Position numbers and translations under genes: made by a program. The notes beneath the pieces were generated by a model that saw nothing but the letters and a program-made list of their open reading frames with translations, was not told the origin of the DNA and did not search any database. From positions 1-64,000 of the forward strand of contig NZ_JANUGX010000019.1 of assembly GCF_024753245.1 (NCBI RefSeq): DNA of 64,000 bases, in the 5' to 3' direction. Positions 1 through 9,439 of this stretch are shown here, one piece after another (the stretch's first letter is position 1; every line of letters begins with the position of its first letter). The DNA comes from Massilia norwichensis. Lineage in GTDB: Bacteria; Pseudomonadota; Gammaproteobacteria; Burkholderiales; Burkholderiaceae_D.

Positions 1-23
1 TGTGCCCACGCGCGTGACCCGGA

Positions 24-1193
24 TCAGGCCAGACCGGCTTCGGCGCGCAGCAGCGCAGCCTTGTCGGTGCGCTCCCAGCTGAACTCCGGCTCTTCGCGGC
101 CGAAGTGGCCGTAGGCGGCCGACTTCTGGTAGATCGGACGCAGCAGGTCCAGCATCTGCACGATGCCTTTCGGGCGCAGGTCGAAGTGTTCCATCACCAG
201 TTCGGCGATCTTCTCATCCGAGATCACGCCGGTGCCTTCGGTATAGACGGTGATGTTGATCGGCTTGGCCACGCCGATCGCGTAGCTGACCTGCACCTGG
301 CACTGGCGCGCCAGGCCGGCGGCGACCACGTTCTTCGCCACGTAGCGGGCGGCGTAGGCGGCCGAGCGGTCGACCTTGGACGGGTCCTTGCCCGAGAACG
401 CGCCACCGCCGTGCGGCGCAGCGCCGCCGTAGGTGTCGACGATGATCTTGCGGCCGGTCAGGCCGCAGTCGCCCTGCGGACCGCCGATGACGAAGCGGCC
501 GGTCGGGTTGACCAGGTAGCGGGTGTCCTGCAGCCATTCTTTCGGCAGCACCGGCTTGATGATCTCTTCGATCACCGCTTCCTCGATCTGGCTGTGGCTG
601 ACTTCCGGCGCGTGCTGGGTCGACAGCACCACGGTGTTGACCGACACCGGGCGGCCGTTCAGGTAGCGCAGCGTGACCTGGGATTTCGCATCCGGACGCA
701 GCCACGGCAGGCGGCCGTCCTTGCGCAGTTGCGACTGGCGCTCGACCAGGCGGTGTGCGTAGTAGATCGCGGCCGGCATCAGTTCCGGGGTTTCGTCGCA
801 GGCGTAGCCGAACATCAGGCCCTGGTCGCCGGCGCCCTGGTCGAGGTCGATACCGGCGCCTTCGTCGACGCCCTGGGCGATGTCCGGCGACTGCTTGTCA
901 TAGGCGACCAGCACGGCGCAACCCTTGTAGTCGATGCCGTAATCCGTGTTGTCGTAACCGATGCGTTTGATGGTGTTGCGCGCAACTTGAATATAATCGA
1001 CGTTGGCGTGCGTCGTGATCTCCCCGGCCAGCACCACCAGACCGGTGTTGCAAAGGGTTTCGGCGGCTACGCGCGCGGTCGGATCCTGCTCGAGGATGGC
1101 GTCGAGAATGGCGTCGGAAATCTGGTCGGCGACTTTGTCCGGGTGGCCTTCCGAAACGGATTCGGAAGTAAAGAGGTAGTCATTGGAAGACAT
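24..1193 (-). CDS. metK: S-adenosylmethionine synthetase
   Basis: Makes S-adenosylmethionine from methionine and ATP in the cytoplasm. The 389-residue product has the usual family length. It shows GHPDK at residues 16-20, the GAGDQG signature at 120-125 and the glycine-rich P-loop-like block GGGAFSGKD at 262-270. The ATG at 1193 is preceded by a good AGGAG ribosome site. The gene is divergent from the acyltransferase pair at 1376, with a 182-bp shared intergenic region. I saw no SAM or SAH riboswitch in that region. Identification is secure. Confidence 0.97.
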   Translation of the reverse strand: MSSNDYLFTSESVSEGHPDKVADQISDAILDAILEQDPTARVAAETLCNTGLVVLAGEITTHANVDYIQVARNTIKRIGYDNTDYGIDYKGCAVLVAYDKQSPDIAQGVDEGAGIDLDQGAGDQGLMFGYACDETPELMPAAIYYAHRLVERQSQLRKDGRLPWLRPDAKSQVTLRYLNGRPVSVNTVVLSTQHAPEVSHSQIEEAVIEEIIKPVLPKEWLQDTRYLVNPTGRFVIGGPQGDCGLTGRKIIVDTYGGAAPHGGGAFSGKDPSKVDRSAAYAARYVAKNVVAAGLARQCQVQVSYAIGVAKPINITVYTEGTGVISDEKIAELVMEHFDLRPKGIVQMLDLLRPIYQKSAAYGHFGREEPEFSWERTDKAALLRAEAGLA

Positions 1194-1375
1194 CTAGGCT
1201 CCTGATACTGTTGAGATAAATGCCGCAGTACCATTGCCTGCGACGCTTTAGCGATATTTATATTCCGCTTCGCAAGTTGTCATTAACTCCGCGGATCCTG
1301 CTTCAAAGTGGTATTTTACGCTCCTTAAAAAATTTTGGTGAAGCAAGCCGCTTCTCCTCTACCCTGAATCAATAG
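1194..1375. promoter_or_regulatory. Divergent intergenic region between metK and the acyltransferase genes
   Basis: A 182-bp region, locally more AT-rich than the flanking genes, that must hold promoters for both directions. The only clear element is the AGGAG ribosome site of metK on the minus strand. I could not fix a -35/-10 pair or a riboswitch fold. Confidence 0.4.
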
Positions 1376-2227
1376 ATGCTTGTTCTTTTGTTCCGCTTCC
1401 TGTCGGTGTTCCCCCTACCTGTGCTACACGCATTGGGTACGGCGCTCGGCTGGCTGGTCTACCTGCTTTCTCCCTCCTACCGCCGTCGCCTGCGCGGCAA
1501 TCTCGAGCTGGCCGGCTATGGCACCCAGCGCCGTGCCGCCATCGCCGAATCCGGCAAGGCGATCGTCGAACTGCCTTTTGTATGGTGCGCGCCGCAAGAA
1601 CGCGTCACCCGCCACGTCACGATGGAGAACTGGGAACTGGTCCAGCGCCAGCTCGACAGTGGCAAGGGAATTGTATTCCTGACGCCACACCTGGGCTGTT
1701 TCGAACTGACTGCCCAGCAAGTGTCGCTGCGCCAGGAATTGACGGTCATGTACCGTCCGCCGCGCAAGAGCGCGCTGAAACCCCTGGTCGAGGGCGCCCG
1801 CGCGCGCCTGAAGATGCACCTGGCCCCGGCCAACCTGTCCGGCGTGCGCATGCTGGTCAAGGCGCTGAAGGGCGGACAGCCGGTCGGCGTGCTGCCGGAC
1901 CAGGTTCCGCAAGAAGGCGAAGGCGTGTGGGCGCCCTTCTTCGGCCGCCAGGCCTATACGATGACGCTGCCGGCCAAGCTGGCCCAACTGGGCAAGGCCG
2001 ACATCCTGCTGACCTATGCCGAGCGCCTGCCGCATGGGCGCGGCTACGTGATCCGCTTCGTGCCCTTCGACGGCGACCTGTCCGGCACCGCGGCCGAGCA
2101 GGCGGCCAGCATCAATCGCGCGATGGAGCAATTGATCGCGCTTTGTCCGTCCCAGTATTTCTGGAGTTACAACCGCTACAAGCGTCCGCAAGGCGTGGCA
2201 GCCCCGGAAGCCGAGGCGGTCGCATGA
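1376..2227 (+). CDS. Lysophospholipid acyltransferase family protein (LpxL/HtrB type)
   Basis: Inner-membrane acyltransferase of the lipid A secondary acylation family. The 283-residue product has a hydrophobic N-terminus (residues 1-33) and the catalytic H-x4-D/E motif as H105...E110 (HLGCFE). A conserved LPDQ-type block (GVLPDQVPQEG) follows. It overlaps the next, paralogous gene by ATGA at 2224-2227, so the two are translationally coupled. Which acyl chain each adds to lipid A, or whether one acts on ornithine or phospholipids, cannot be read from the sequence. Confidence 0.9.
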   Translation: MLVLLFRFLSVFPLPVLHALGTALGWLVYLLSPSYRRRLRGNLELAGYGTQRRAAIAESGKAIVELPFVWCAPQERVTRHVTMENWELVQRQLDSGKGIVFLTPHLGCFELTAQQVSLRQELTVMYRPPRKSALKPLVEGARARLKMHLAPANLSGVRMLVKALKGGQPVGVLPDQVPQEGEGVWAPFFGRQAYTMTLPAKLAQLGKADILLTYAERLPHGRGYVIRFVPFDGDLSGTAAEQAASINRAMEQLIALCPSQYFWSYNRYKRPQGVAAPEAEAVA

Positions 2228-3093
2228 GGGTCCTGATTGCCTTGTTATGGCTGCTGCATTGGTTGCCGCTGCCGATCCTGGGCCGCATCGGCAAAGCCGT
2301 GGGCAGCCTGATGTATTACGCGATTCCGAAACGCCGCAAGATCGCCATGACCAATTTGCGCCTGGCCATGCCCGAGCTGAGCGAAGCGGAACGCGCAGAT
2401 ATCGTCATGCAGCACTTCCAGGCCTATTCGCGCAGCATCCTGGAGCGCTCGCTGATCTGGTGGGCGCCGATCCCGCGCCTGCGCAAGCTGATCCACATCG
2501 AGCCGGCGGTGCCCCAGGCTGAGATGGAAAGCGGCCCGACCATCCTGCTGTGCCCGCACTTCGTCTGCCTCGACGTGGCGGGTGTCGCGGCGCGCGTGAT
2601 CCCGGTCTCGACGATCTATTCGCCGCAGAAGAACCAGGCCTTCGACCGCCTGCTGCGCTACGGCCGCGAACGCTTCGGTCCGGTGCGTCTGTTCACCCGC
2701 GAAGAAGGCATCAAGCCGATTCTGCGCGCGCTGCGCGACGGCCTGCCTTATTTCATGCTGCCGGACATGGATTTCGGCGAAAAGGACGCGACTTTCGTGC
2801 CCTTCTTCGGCGTCCCGGCGGCAACACTGACTGCCCTGCCGCGTCTGGCGGCGGCCACCAAGGCGAAGGTGATCCCGGTGATCGCGACCTTCCTGCCCGA
2901 CTACAAAGGTTACCGCGTGGTGTTCTATCCCGCCTGGGAGAACTACCCCGGCGACGACATGATCGCCGCCACGCGCCGCATGAACGAATTCATCGAGGAA
3001 CGGGTACGCGAGAGCCCGGCCGAGTACTTCTGGACGCACAAGCGTTTCAAGACCCGGCCGAATGGCGAACCCTCGTTCTACGACAAGGACTAG
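2224..3093 (+). CDS. Second lysophospholipid acyltransferase, LpxL/LpxM family
   Basis: A 289-residue paralogue of the preceding gene. The start at 2224 is fixed by the ATGA overlap with the upstream stop. It has an N-terminal hydrophobic anchor (residues 1-33) and the family catalytic motif as H112...D117 (HFVCLD), followed by a [10 protein letters not shown] block that matches the family's PDQ region. Tandem lpxL-like genes next to dapF are common in this group of betaproteobacteria (general knowledge). The pair probably performs the late acylation steps of lipid A. Confidence 0.9.
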   Translation: MRVLIALLWLLHWLPLPILGRIGKAVGSLMYYAIPKRRKIAMTNLRLAMPELSEAERADIVMQHFQAYSRSILERSLIWWAPIPRLRKLIHIEPAVPQAEMESGPTILLCPHFVCLDVAGVAARVIPVSTIYSPQKNQAFDRLLRYGRERFGPVRLFTREEGIKPILRALRDGLPYFMLPDMDFGEKDATFVPFFGVPAATLTALPRLAAATKAKVIPVIATFLPDYKGYRVVFYPAWENYPGDDMIAATRRMNEFIEERVRESPAEYFWTHKRFKTRPNGEPSFYDKD

Positions 3094-3095
3094 CA

Positions 3096-3959
3096 ATGAA
3101 ACTCAAATTCACCAAGATGCACGGCGCCGGCAACGACTTCATCGTCATCGACGCGATTAACCAGCAGGTCGAGCTGGGCCCCGAGCAGTGGGCCCGCCTG
3201 GCCGACCGCCGTTTCGGCATCGGCGCCGACCAGATCCTGATCGTCGAACATCCGACCGAGGAAAACTGCGATTTCCGCTACCGCATCTTCAATAACGACG
3301 GTGGCGAAGTCGAACAGTGCGGCAACGGCTCGCGCGCCTTCGTGCGCTTCGTCAGCGACAAGGGCTTGACGAGCAAGCGCAGCATTCGCGTGCAGACCAT
3401 GGCCGGCATCATCACCCCACGCCTGGAAGACGATGGCAGCGTCACCGTCGACATGGGCGCCCCGCGACTCGAACCAGAGCTCGTACCCTTCGACAGCCAG
3501 GGCCTGGAAGGCGTGGCGCAAGGACGCGACACCCTGTGGCCGCTCACGGTCCGTGCACGCGGCGCCGAGCAGACGGTCCTGGTGTCGGTCGTCTCGATGG
3601 GCAACCCGCACGCCGTGCAGGTGGTCGACGACGTCGACATCGCACCCGTGCTTGAAACCGGTCCGCAGATCGAAAACCACCCACGCTTCCCGAAACGGGT
3701 CAACGCCGGCTACCTGCAGGTGCTCGACCGCGGCCAAGTGAAGCTGCGCGTGTTCGAGCGCGGCGCCGGCGAAACCTTGGCCTGCGGCACCGGCGCCTGC
3801 GCGGCCGTGGTGGCAGGCATTCGGCGCGGTCTGCTGGACTCGCCGGTACAGGTCCAGGCACGTGGCGGCCGCTTGAGCATCGCCTGGGCCGGCGAAGGTC
3901 AGCCGGTCTATCTGAGCGGTCCGGCCGAGACCGTGTTCGAGGGCGAGATCACGCTCTGA
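3096..3959 (+). CDS. dapF: Diaminopimelate epimerase
   Basis: Converts LL- to meso-diaminopimelate for lysine and peptidoglycan synthesis. The 287-residue protein carries both catalytic cysteines in their contexts: C75 in EQCGNGSR and C230 in LACGTGAC. The ATG at 3096 lies 2 nt after the upstream stop, so it is the third gene of an acyltransferase operon. In many relatives dapF is followed directly by DUF484 and xerC. Here those two lie about 4.8 kb downstream, beyond a Sel1 protein and two porins. Confidence 0.97.
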   Translation: MKLKFTKMHGAGNDFIVIDAINQQVELGPEQWARLADRRFGIGADQILIVEHPTEENCDFRYRIFNNDGGEVEQCGNGSRAFVRFVSDKGLTSKRSIRVQTMAGIITPRLEDDGSVTVDMGAPRLEPELVPFDSQGLEGVAQGRDTLWPLTVRARGAEQTVLVSVVSMGNPHAVQVVDDVDIAPVLETGPQIENHPRFPKRVNAGYLQVLDRGQVKLRVFERGAGETLACGTGACAAVVAGIRRGLLDSPVQVQARGGRLSIAWAGEGQPVYLSGPAETVFEGEITL

Positions 3960-3979
3960 GCCCGCAAGCTGGCGCCCGC

Positions 3980-5629
3980 TCAGGCCGCCAGGTCCAGGTC
4001 CTGGTCCAGCGGCGCATCCGGGCCGCCCGTTTCGGGTAACAAGGTGCGCAGACGGTACAGGCGCTGCCGGTAATTCCCTTCCGGCCCGCCCGGACCGCAA
4101 TCGACGCTCTCGAACAGACGCATGACGCGGTCGAGCAACTGGCGCTCCTGCGCCGTCTCGACCGGCACCAGGCGGCGGCGACTGCGCCCATAGCTGGCAC
4201 GGATGTCGACCACCAGGCAGTGACCGCGGTCCGCATGCTTAATATCCAGTAACAACGTTTCAGCACGGCTCAAGCCAAACGCCAGGGCCAGTTCGAGCCG
4301 CGCCGCCAGCAAGGGATACTCGGACAGCTCGCGCCCGGCCAGCAGCGCCGCCAGCTCGCGCCAGCCGCCGGCATCGCGCGGGGCGATCTTGTTCAGCATG
4401 GCCGCCGCCTTCGCACAGCCTTGTGCTGCCGCCTTCTGCAGCCAGAACACGGCGCGCACATCATTGCCTTCGTTCTCGCGGCGCGCCCGCCAGGCTGCAT
4501 TGCCGCATTCGAGCTGGGCATCCCGGTACCCCATCTCGGCCGCACGCTCGAGGTACTTCTGGGCCTCGATCACATTCCGCTGCGAAAATTCTGGTTTGAC
4601 ATAAATGCGCGACAGCGCGTACCAGGCCTCGGCCAGCCCCTGCTCGCCGGCCTGCTGCAGCCAGCGCACCGCCTTTTTGAAGTTGGCAGCGCCGCCGTTG
4701 CCGGCACCGTCGCCGGCGATGCGGCGGCCGTCGATGCGCATGCGCGCGCACCACAGCCCCAGGGCGAACTGGGCATGGCGGTCCTGCTCGGCAGCAGCCA
4801 GTTCCCAGAACGCATGCAGTTCGTCAGGCTCGACGTCGTGCGCGACCGAGCCCTCGTCGACCAGCCGGGCGCAGCGCGACAGCAGGGTGACCTCGTCCGG
4901 CGCGAGGCGCGCACTGGTCCTGCCTTGCGCCACCTCCGAGCGCGCAAGCGCACGTGCCAGCGGCAGCGCACGTTCGAGATAAGCCTGGTGCTTGCCCGCG
5001 TCCCATTCCTGTTCCAGCAGGACGAACTGGGCCGGCGTCACGCCATTGTCGGCGGCGCGGCGCAGCCAGCGCTGGCCCGCGCGATCGGGCGTACCGGGGC
5101 GCAGGGTACGGCTATCCGGCGGACGGGTGTCCGGCAAGCGCGCGGCCATCTCGCCGGTGGCCGGCATCGCGCTGGATGCTTCGCCGGCCGGGATGCCGGC
5201 GCGCGGCGCCGTCACGCCGTGCTCGCGCGCCAGCAGCCACTGCGCTTCGGGAAAACCGCCGCGCCCCGCATCCTCGAGGGCGCGCAAGGCCTTGGCGCGC
5301 TGCCCCGGCGGCACCCGCTCGGCGCCCAGTACCAACTGCGCGTAGACCAGGCCGGCACGTGCCAGACCGCCATCGTAGGCACGCTCGTACCAGCAGGTCA
5401 CGGGTTGGGGGCTCTGGCGCGCCAGGTCGAGCGGGATATGGTTGCCGATCAGCTGCCATGCCTCGGCACAGTTTTGCTTTGCCGCACGGTCAAGCCAGTG
5501 CAGGGCCGTAGGCAGGCTTTTCGGCAGACCGGCGCTGCCGAACAAATAAAGCCGCCCGAGCTCGAGCTGGGCTTCGGCCCGGCCGGCGCGTGCGCCACGG
5601 ATGATTGCTAACTCTTCACGGTTTGCCAT
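3980..5629 (-). CDS. Sel1-repeat (tetratricopeptide-like) protein
   Basis: A 549-residue helical repeat protein starting at the ATG at 5629; an upstream in-frame GTG at 5683 is less likely. Sel1-like units are recognisable near the N-terminus (AEAQLELGRLYLFG) and from about residue 300 onward (AEAWYALSRIYV, RDAQLECGNAAW). Such repeats usually mediate protein-protein interaction. No signal peptide or enzyme domain is visible. It converges on dapF with 20 bp between stops. Function is unknown; the Sel1 assignment is from repeat spacing and consensus residues. Confidence 0.8.
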   Translation of the reverse strand: MANREELAIIRGARAGRAEAQLELGRLYLFGSAGLPKSLPTALHWLDRAAKQNCAEAWQLIGNHIPLDLARQSPQPVTCWYERAYDGGLARAGLVYAQLVLGAERVPPGQRAKALRALEDAGRGGFPEAQWLLAREHGVTAPRAGIPAGEASSAMPATGEMAARLPDTRPPDSRTLRPGTPDRAGQRWLRRAADNGVTPAQFVLLEQEWDAGKHQAYLERALPLARALARSEVAQGRTSARLAPDEVTLLSRCARLVDEGSVAHDVEPDELHAFWELAAAEQDRHAQFALGLWCARMRIDGRRIAGDGAGNGGAANFKKAVRWLQQAGEQGLAEAWYALSRIYVKPEFSQRNVIEAQKYLERAAEMGYRDAQLECGNAAWRARRENEGNDVRAVFWLQKAAAQGCAKAAAMLNKIAPRDAGGWRELAALLAGRELSEYPLLAARLELALAFGLSRAETLLLDIKHADRGHCLVVDIRASYGRSRRRLVPVETAQERQLLDRVMRLFESVDCGPGGPEGNYRQRLYRLRTLLPETGGPDAPLDQDLDLAA

Positions 5630-6081
5630 TGTTCTTATCAGTAATGGAGACGCCGCAAATGCGTGCAGATGCAGGCAAATCACGTTGAATACGTGAAGGA
5701 TCAGGTCGCCAAGCGCGCCGGACCCGGTATGCGGTGATCGAATGGGCCAGAGTCTATCGCCGGCTCAGGGGCGATTCGTTTGCGATTCCATGTGCATTTG
5801 AGGCTGCACAAATGTCACCTGTCTCGCAGGGCTGGTATGATGACGCACGGAAACTTAATCAATGCTTAAGGATTTACTGTTGAGCGAGCTCAGCCGTTTC
5901 GAAAATACAACAGCACGATTGGATTTATTGGCTTTCCACCAATTGGACCCGTCATAATTGACTAATCCGACAACCTTGATGCAATGAGCATTTAAGGTTT
6001 ACACATCCGAGTGTTCAGCAACAATAAAAAGTCTCAATACTCTCTGGATTCCTGCGTTTCACTTTATAAGGATACAAATAG
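5630..6081 (+). promoter_or_regulatory. Long leader region upstream of the first porin
   Basis: A 452-bp gene-free stretch. An extended -10 element (TG-G-TATGAT, -10 at 5836-5841) is the best promoter candidate for the porin and would leave a leader of roughly 235 nt. A second TTGACT hexamer at 5958-5963 lacks a convincing -10. A strong AAGGAT ribosome site lies at 6068-6073. Long leaders on porin genes are often small-RNA targets, but no target was identified here. Confidence 0.4.
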
Positions 6082-7146
6082 ATGAAAAAATCACTCTTGG
6101 CAGTCGCTCTGCTGGGCGCATTCGCCGGTGTGGCGCAAGCGCAAACCGCCGTCCAAATCTACGGCAACATCGATGCTGGCATGGTCAAGCGTACCGACCA
6201 GACCCTGAACATCGGCAAGCGCGCTGCGAACACTCTGGGCTTCAAGGGTACCGAAGACCTGGGCAATGGCCTGAAGGCACTGTTCCAGATCGAAATCCGT
6301 TACGAGCCGGACACCGGCACCACCGAGAACAACGGCCGTCCGCTGTTCCAGGGCCAGAGCCGCGTCGGCCTGCAGGGTGATTTCGGTATGGTCCGTCTGG
6401 GCCGTGGCCTGACCCCGTTCCAGGAAGTCGTCGGTTCGTTCGAACCGTGGCACGGTCTGCCGACCCCGGCCGGCTTCTACACCGACATCTCGGTCGCAGG
6501 CTTCAACTCGGCTCCGCTGGACACCAACACCAGCGGCGGTTCGCCGAACAACAACCGCATCTCGAACGCGATCTTCTACAACTCGCCGGTCGCCAATGGC
6601 TTCCAGGTGAACGCTTCGTGGGCCAGCAAGGAAGCCACCGGTGGCGCAGTTGCCGGTATCGGCGCTGGCGCGACTTCGTACGCTGCCAACTCGGAAGCTT
6701 CGGCTAACCCGTTCTCGGTCGCTGCCACCTACAACAACGGCCCGGCCGCTGCAATGCTGGCTTACGAGCGTAACGCTGTCGAAAGCAAGGTCTGGTCGAT
6801 CGCTGGCTCGATCGCCGCGACCCCGGAACTGAAGCTGATGACCACCTACACCCGTCAGGATCAGGAGCACACCAACACCCTGCGTCCGAAGACCAAGGCA
6901 TGGCTGCTGGGCGCAACCTACGCCGTCGGTCCGGGCAAGATGCTGGCTGGCTATGGCCGCAAGCACATCGACAACACCGCGTCGACCAAGCAGTACTCGC
7001 TGGGCTATGAGTACAACCTGTCGAAGCGTACCTACCTGTACGTGGACGCATCGCGTAAGAAAGACATCGTCAACGCCACCACCGGCAACCTGGCTGGCAC
7101 CCCGACTGTCAACCACTACGACGTGGGCGTGAACCACTCGTTCTAA
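6082..7146 (+). CDS. Gram-negative porin (outer-membrane beta-barrel)
   Basis: General diffusion porin of the betaproteobacterial type. It has a clear signal peptide (residues 1-20, ending AQA before QTAVQIYG), the N-terminal YGNIDAG strand, the FKGTEDLGNGLKALFQIE block, and a C-terminal phenylalanine (HSF) that serves as the barrel assembly signal. At 354 residues it fits a 16-strand trimeric porin. Codon usage is strongly biased to a few codons, as in highly expressed genes. It is followed by strong hairpins at 7145-7220 and by a second, diverged porin. Confidence 0.93.
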   Translation: MKKSLLAVALLGAFAGVAQAQTAVQIYGNIDAGMVKRTDQTLNIGKRAANTLGFKGTEDLGNGLKALFQIEIRYEPDTGTTENNGRPLFQGQSRVGLQGDFGMVRLGRGLTPFQEVVGSFEPWHGLPTPAGFYTDISVAGFNSAPLDTNTSGGSPNNNRISNAIFYNSPVANGFQVNASWASKEATGGAVAGIGAGATSYAANSEASANPFSVAATYNNGPAAAMLAYERNAVESKVWSIAGSIAATPELKLMTTYTRQDQEHTNTLRPKTKAWLLGATYAVGPGKMLAGYGRKHIDNTASTKQYSLGYEYNLSKRTYLYVDASRKKDIVNATTGNLAGTPTVNHYDVGVNHSF

Positions 7147-7222
7147 GCTGATTAAGGGGGTTCGCCCCCTCAGCTGGAAGTCCGCAAGGGCGGGCCTGGG
7201 CAACCAGGTCCGCCCTTGTTGC
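7145..7222 (+). terminator. Tandem hairpin terminator after the first porin
   Basis: Two hairpins follow the stop codon. The first has a GGGGG/CCCCC stem (7156-7169) with a UUCG loop, extended by AGCTGA (7145-7150) and TCAGCT (7170-7175). The second has a 15-bp stem (7185-7199 with 7204-7218, one G-U pair) and a GCAA loop, followed by a short T-rich run. They probably end the porin transcript. Confidence 0.75.
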
Positions 7223-7365
7223 ATCCGGGCCTTGTGCGATTCGCGCAACGCTTGTGTGGCTGAGTTGTATCACCCAACGCGAATTGATGGGCATCTGAAC
7301 CCGCGCGTCGAACACGACTTAATTGCTGGGCACATTGTCGAACACGAGTATTCATGGGAGGTGTG

Positions 7366-8637
7366 ATGAAGAAGATCGTGCTGGGTGCGCTCGCCGGCGC
7401 CTGTATTCCGACCCTCGCGCTGGCCCAGACCAGCGTTCAGCTCTACGGTATCGCGGACGCCGGCCTGATGTGGCAGCGCGGCTCGTCCCCCAAGCTCATC
7501 AGCGGCGGGGAGGATGGCTCGCGTTTCGGCATCAAGGGCCAGGAAGACCTGGGCCGCGGGATGAAAGCCGTGTTCAATCTCGAGGCGCGGGTCGAGCTCG
7601 ACACCGGCAGGCAGCAGCCGACCCTGATCAACGAGAATCAGGGCTATTACCTGACACGCGGCATGGAAGCCCTGCCGCCCAACCTGCTGGCAGCTGTACG
7701 CAGTGCACTGCAGCCGCGCGGTGGTCCGGCCGTCAATCCGGAAAACGCCCTATTCGACCGCACCAGCATGGTCGGCCTGATAACGCCGCTGGGTGCGATC
7801 CTGCTGGGGCGCATGTACACACCGGGCTATGAAGTGTTCGCGGCCGCCGACACCTTCGAGGTCGGCACCGGCGGTACCTGGGGCAGCGTGACCGGCGGCA
7901 CCGCCGGCTTCCAGGCGCTGGGCGCCGACATCCGTTCCCAGCGCGCCCTGCAATACCGGATCGCCCTGCCTTCCGGGCTCGGCGGTTCGGTGATGATCGC
8001 CGGCCGCGGCTCCGGCTACTACGGGCTGTACAACAAGTTCTGGGGCGCTGCCATCACGTATAAAGCGCGCGGCTGGGACGTCGGCGTCGGCCACAACCAT
8101 GGCTACGATCCTTCGGGGGCACCCAGCCTGCGCACCACCACCGCCGGTGGCTCCTACGCCTGGAACGACTGGAAGTTCTTCGCCGGCTGGCACGACCAGC
8201 GAAACCGGCATTCGACCCTGCTGCCGACCTACATCGCCGGCTGGGATGCCCAGATCGCACCCCAGCTTGCGGCACTGGGCCCAGCCACCGCTGCCGCCCT
8301 GCGTGCGGTGTTCGTCAACAACATCAGCATCAACAGCCAGCAGGATGCGGTCAGCTATCAGCTTGGGGCGCAGTACCGCATTGGCGCCAACCGCATCCTG
8401 GCCTCGGTGGCGCGCCAGAACGACCGCACCCCATCCGACAGCGATGCAACCCTGTTCGCGCTCGGCTACAACTACTTCCTGTCGAAGCGTACCGACATCT
8501 ACGCTGTCGCGTCCTTCATCAAGAACGACAATGAGGCGCAGTACAGTCCGGCGACGGCGGGGGCGCCGGGCGGCTTCACCAAAACACCCGGCGAGGATGG
8601 GCGCGCCTTCCAGCTGGGGGTAAGGCACCGCTTCTGA
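7366..8637 (+). CDS. Second Gram-negative porin, longer and diverged
   Basis: A 423-residue outer-membrane porin. The ATG at 7366 is chosen over the in-frame ATG at 7354 because GGGAGG lies 5-10 nt upstream and the product then begins with a clean signal peptide (MKKIVLGALAG...LALA). Family blocks include SVQLYGIADAG, FGIKGQEDLGRGMKAVFNLE and a terminal HRF. It is about 70 residues longer than the first porin, with the extra sequence in loop regions. Its codon use is less biased than its neighbour's, suggesting lower or conditional expression. Confidence 0.9.
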   Translation: MKKIVLGALAGACIPTLALAQTSVQLYGIADAGLMWQRGSSPKLISGGEDGSRFGIKGQEDLGRGMKAVFNLEARVELDTGRQQPTLINENQGYYLTRGMEALPPNLLAAVRSALQPRGGPAVNPENALFDRTSMVGLITPLGAILLGRMYTPGYEVFAAADTFEVGTGGTWGSVTGGTAGFQALGADIRSQRALQYRIALPSGLGGSVMIAGRGSGYYGLYNKFWGAAITYKARGWDVGVGHNHGYDPSGAPSLRTTTAGGSYAWNDWKFFAGWHDQRNRHSTLLPTYIAGWDAQIAPQLAALGPATAAALRAVFVNNISINSQQDAVSYQLGAQYRIGANRILASVARQNDRTPSDSDATLFALGYNYFLSKRTDIYAVASFIKNDNEAQYSPATAGAPGGFTKTPGEDGRAFQLGVRHRF

Positions 8638-8748
8638 CGTCGGCGCCACGGCGGTGCGTCGAGGCGGCAGCGGAATGGCATGTTTATCTGCTGGAGGCGG
8701 TTGCAGTCAGGTAAAATTAGCGGTCTACCTCTTTCGCAAAACCGCGCA

Positions 8749-9423
8749 ATGACCGTAACACTGGATTCCGCTGCCATCGCCCAATACCTGGTCGACCACC
8801 CGCAGTTTTTTGAAGAACACGCCGGCCTGCTGGGCGAGGTGAAACTGTCGAGCCCATTGACCGGCCGTGCCGTCTCGCTGCAGGAACGGCAGATGGAAGT
8901 CATGCGCGACAAGTACAAGGCACTCGAGTTGCGCATGGCCGAGTTGATGCGCCATGCCGAGGAAAACGCGGCGATCGCCAACCGCTTCCACGGCTGGACC
9001 CGGCAACTGCTGGAAGCCGGTGCGCCCGACGAGGCGCCGGCGGCAATGCCGCGCGCCGTGGTTGACGGCCTGATCCAGCACTTCATGGTGCCGCAGGCAA
9101 CCCTGCGCCTGTGGAACCTGGGCCCGGAGCACGCGTCCGCCTGGTATGCCAGCGACGTCTCCGATGATGTGCGCCTGTTCGCGAGTGGCCTGCGTGCGCC
9201 TTACTGCGGCCCGAACCGCGATTTCGAAGCCGTGCACTGGCTCGACGACAGTGCCGAGGTGCGTTCGACGGTGCTGGTGCCGCTGCGCGCCGGCACGACG
9301 GCCTTCGGCCTGCTGGTGCTCGGCTCGCCGGATCCGGAGCGCTTCAGCGCCAGCATGGGGACCGACTTCCTGGTCCACATCGGCGAAACCGCCAGCGCCG
9401 CGTTGCTGCCGCTGCGCGCCTGA
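8749..9423 (+). CDS. DUF484 family protein (GAF-like)
   Basis: A 224-residue cytoplasmic protein starting at ATG 8749 (an ORF extension to 8680 exists but lacks support). The N-terminus (IAQYLVDHPQFFEEHAGLL) and the following SLQERQMEVMRDKYKALE helix are diagnostic of DUF484. The C-terminal half resembles a GAF domain (residues ~115-220). It is followed 16 nt later by xerC, the standard DUF484-xerC arrangement. Its molecular role is not established. Confidence 0.88.
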   Translation: MTVTLDSAAIAQYLVDHPQFFEEHAGLLGEVKLSSPLTGRAVSLQERQMEVMRDKYKALELRMAELMRHAEENAAIANRFHGWTRQLLEAGAPDEAPAAMPRAVVDGLIQHFMVPQATLRLWNLGPEHASAWYASDVSDDVRLFASGLRAPYCGPNRDFEAVHWLDDSAEVRSTVLVPLRAGTTAFGLLVLGSPDPERFSASMGTDFLVHIGETASAALLPLRA

Positions 9424-9439
9424 GGCAGCGAGACCCTGC

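Noticed and set aside
105..1205. Long plus-strand ORF (366 aa) opposite metK, and similar long antisense ORFs over most core genes
   Set aside because: High-GC codon structure opens the opposite strand. These frames have skewed composition, no ribosome sites and lie wholly inside secure genes.
1194..1375. SAM or SAH riboswitch upstream of metK
   Set aside because: No recognisable pairing core or terminator/anti-terminator arrangement in the 182-bp region.
1582..3093. A 503-aa frame that would fuse part of the first acyltransferase region to the second
   Set aside because: The N-terminal half is a shadow frame of the first gene. The ATGA junction at 2224 gives the correct start of the second enzyme.
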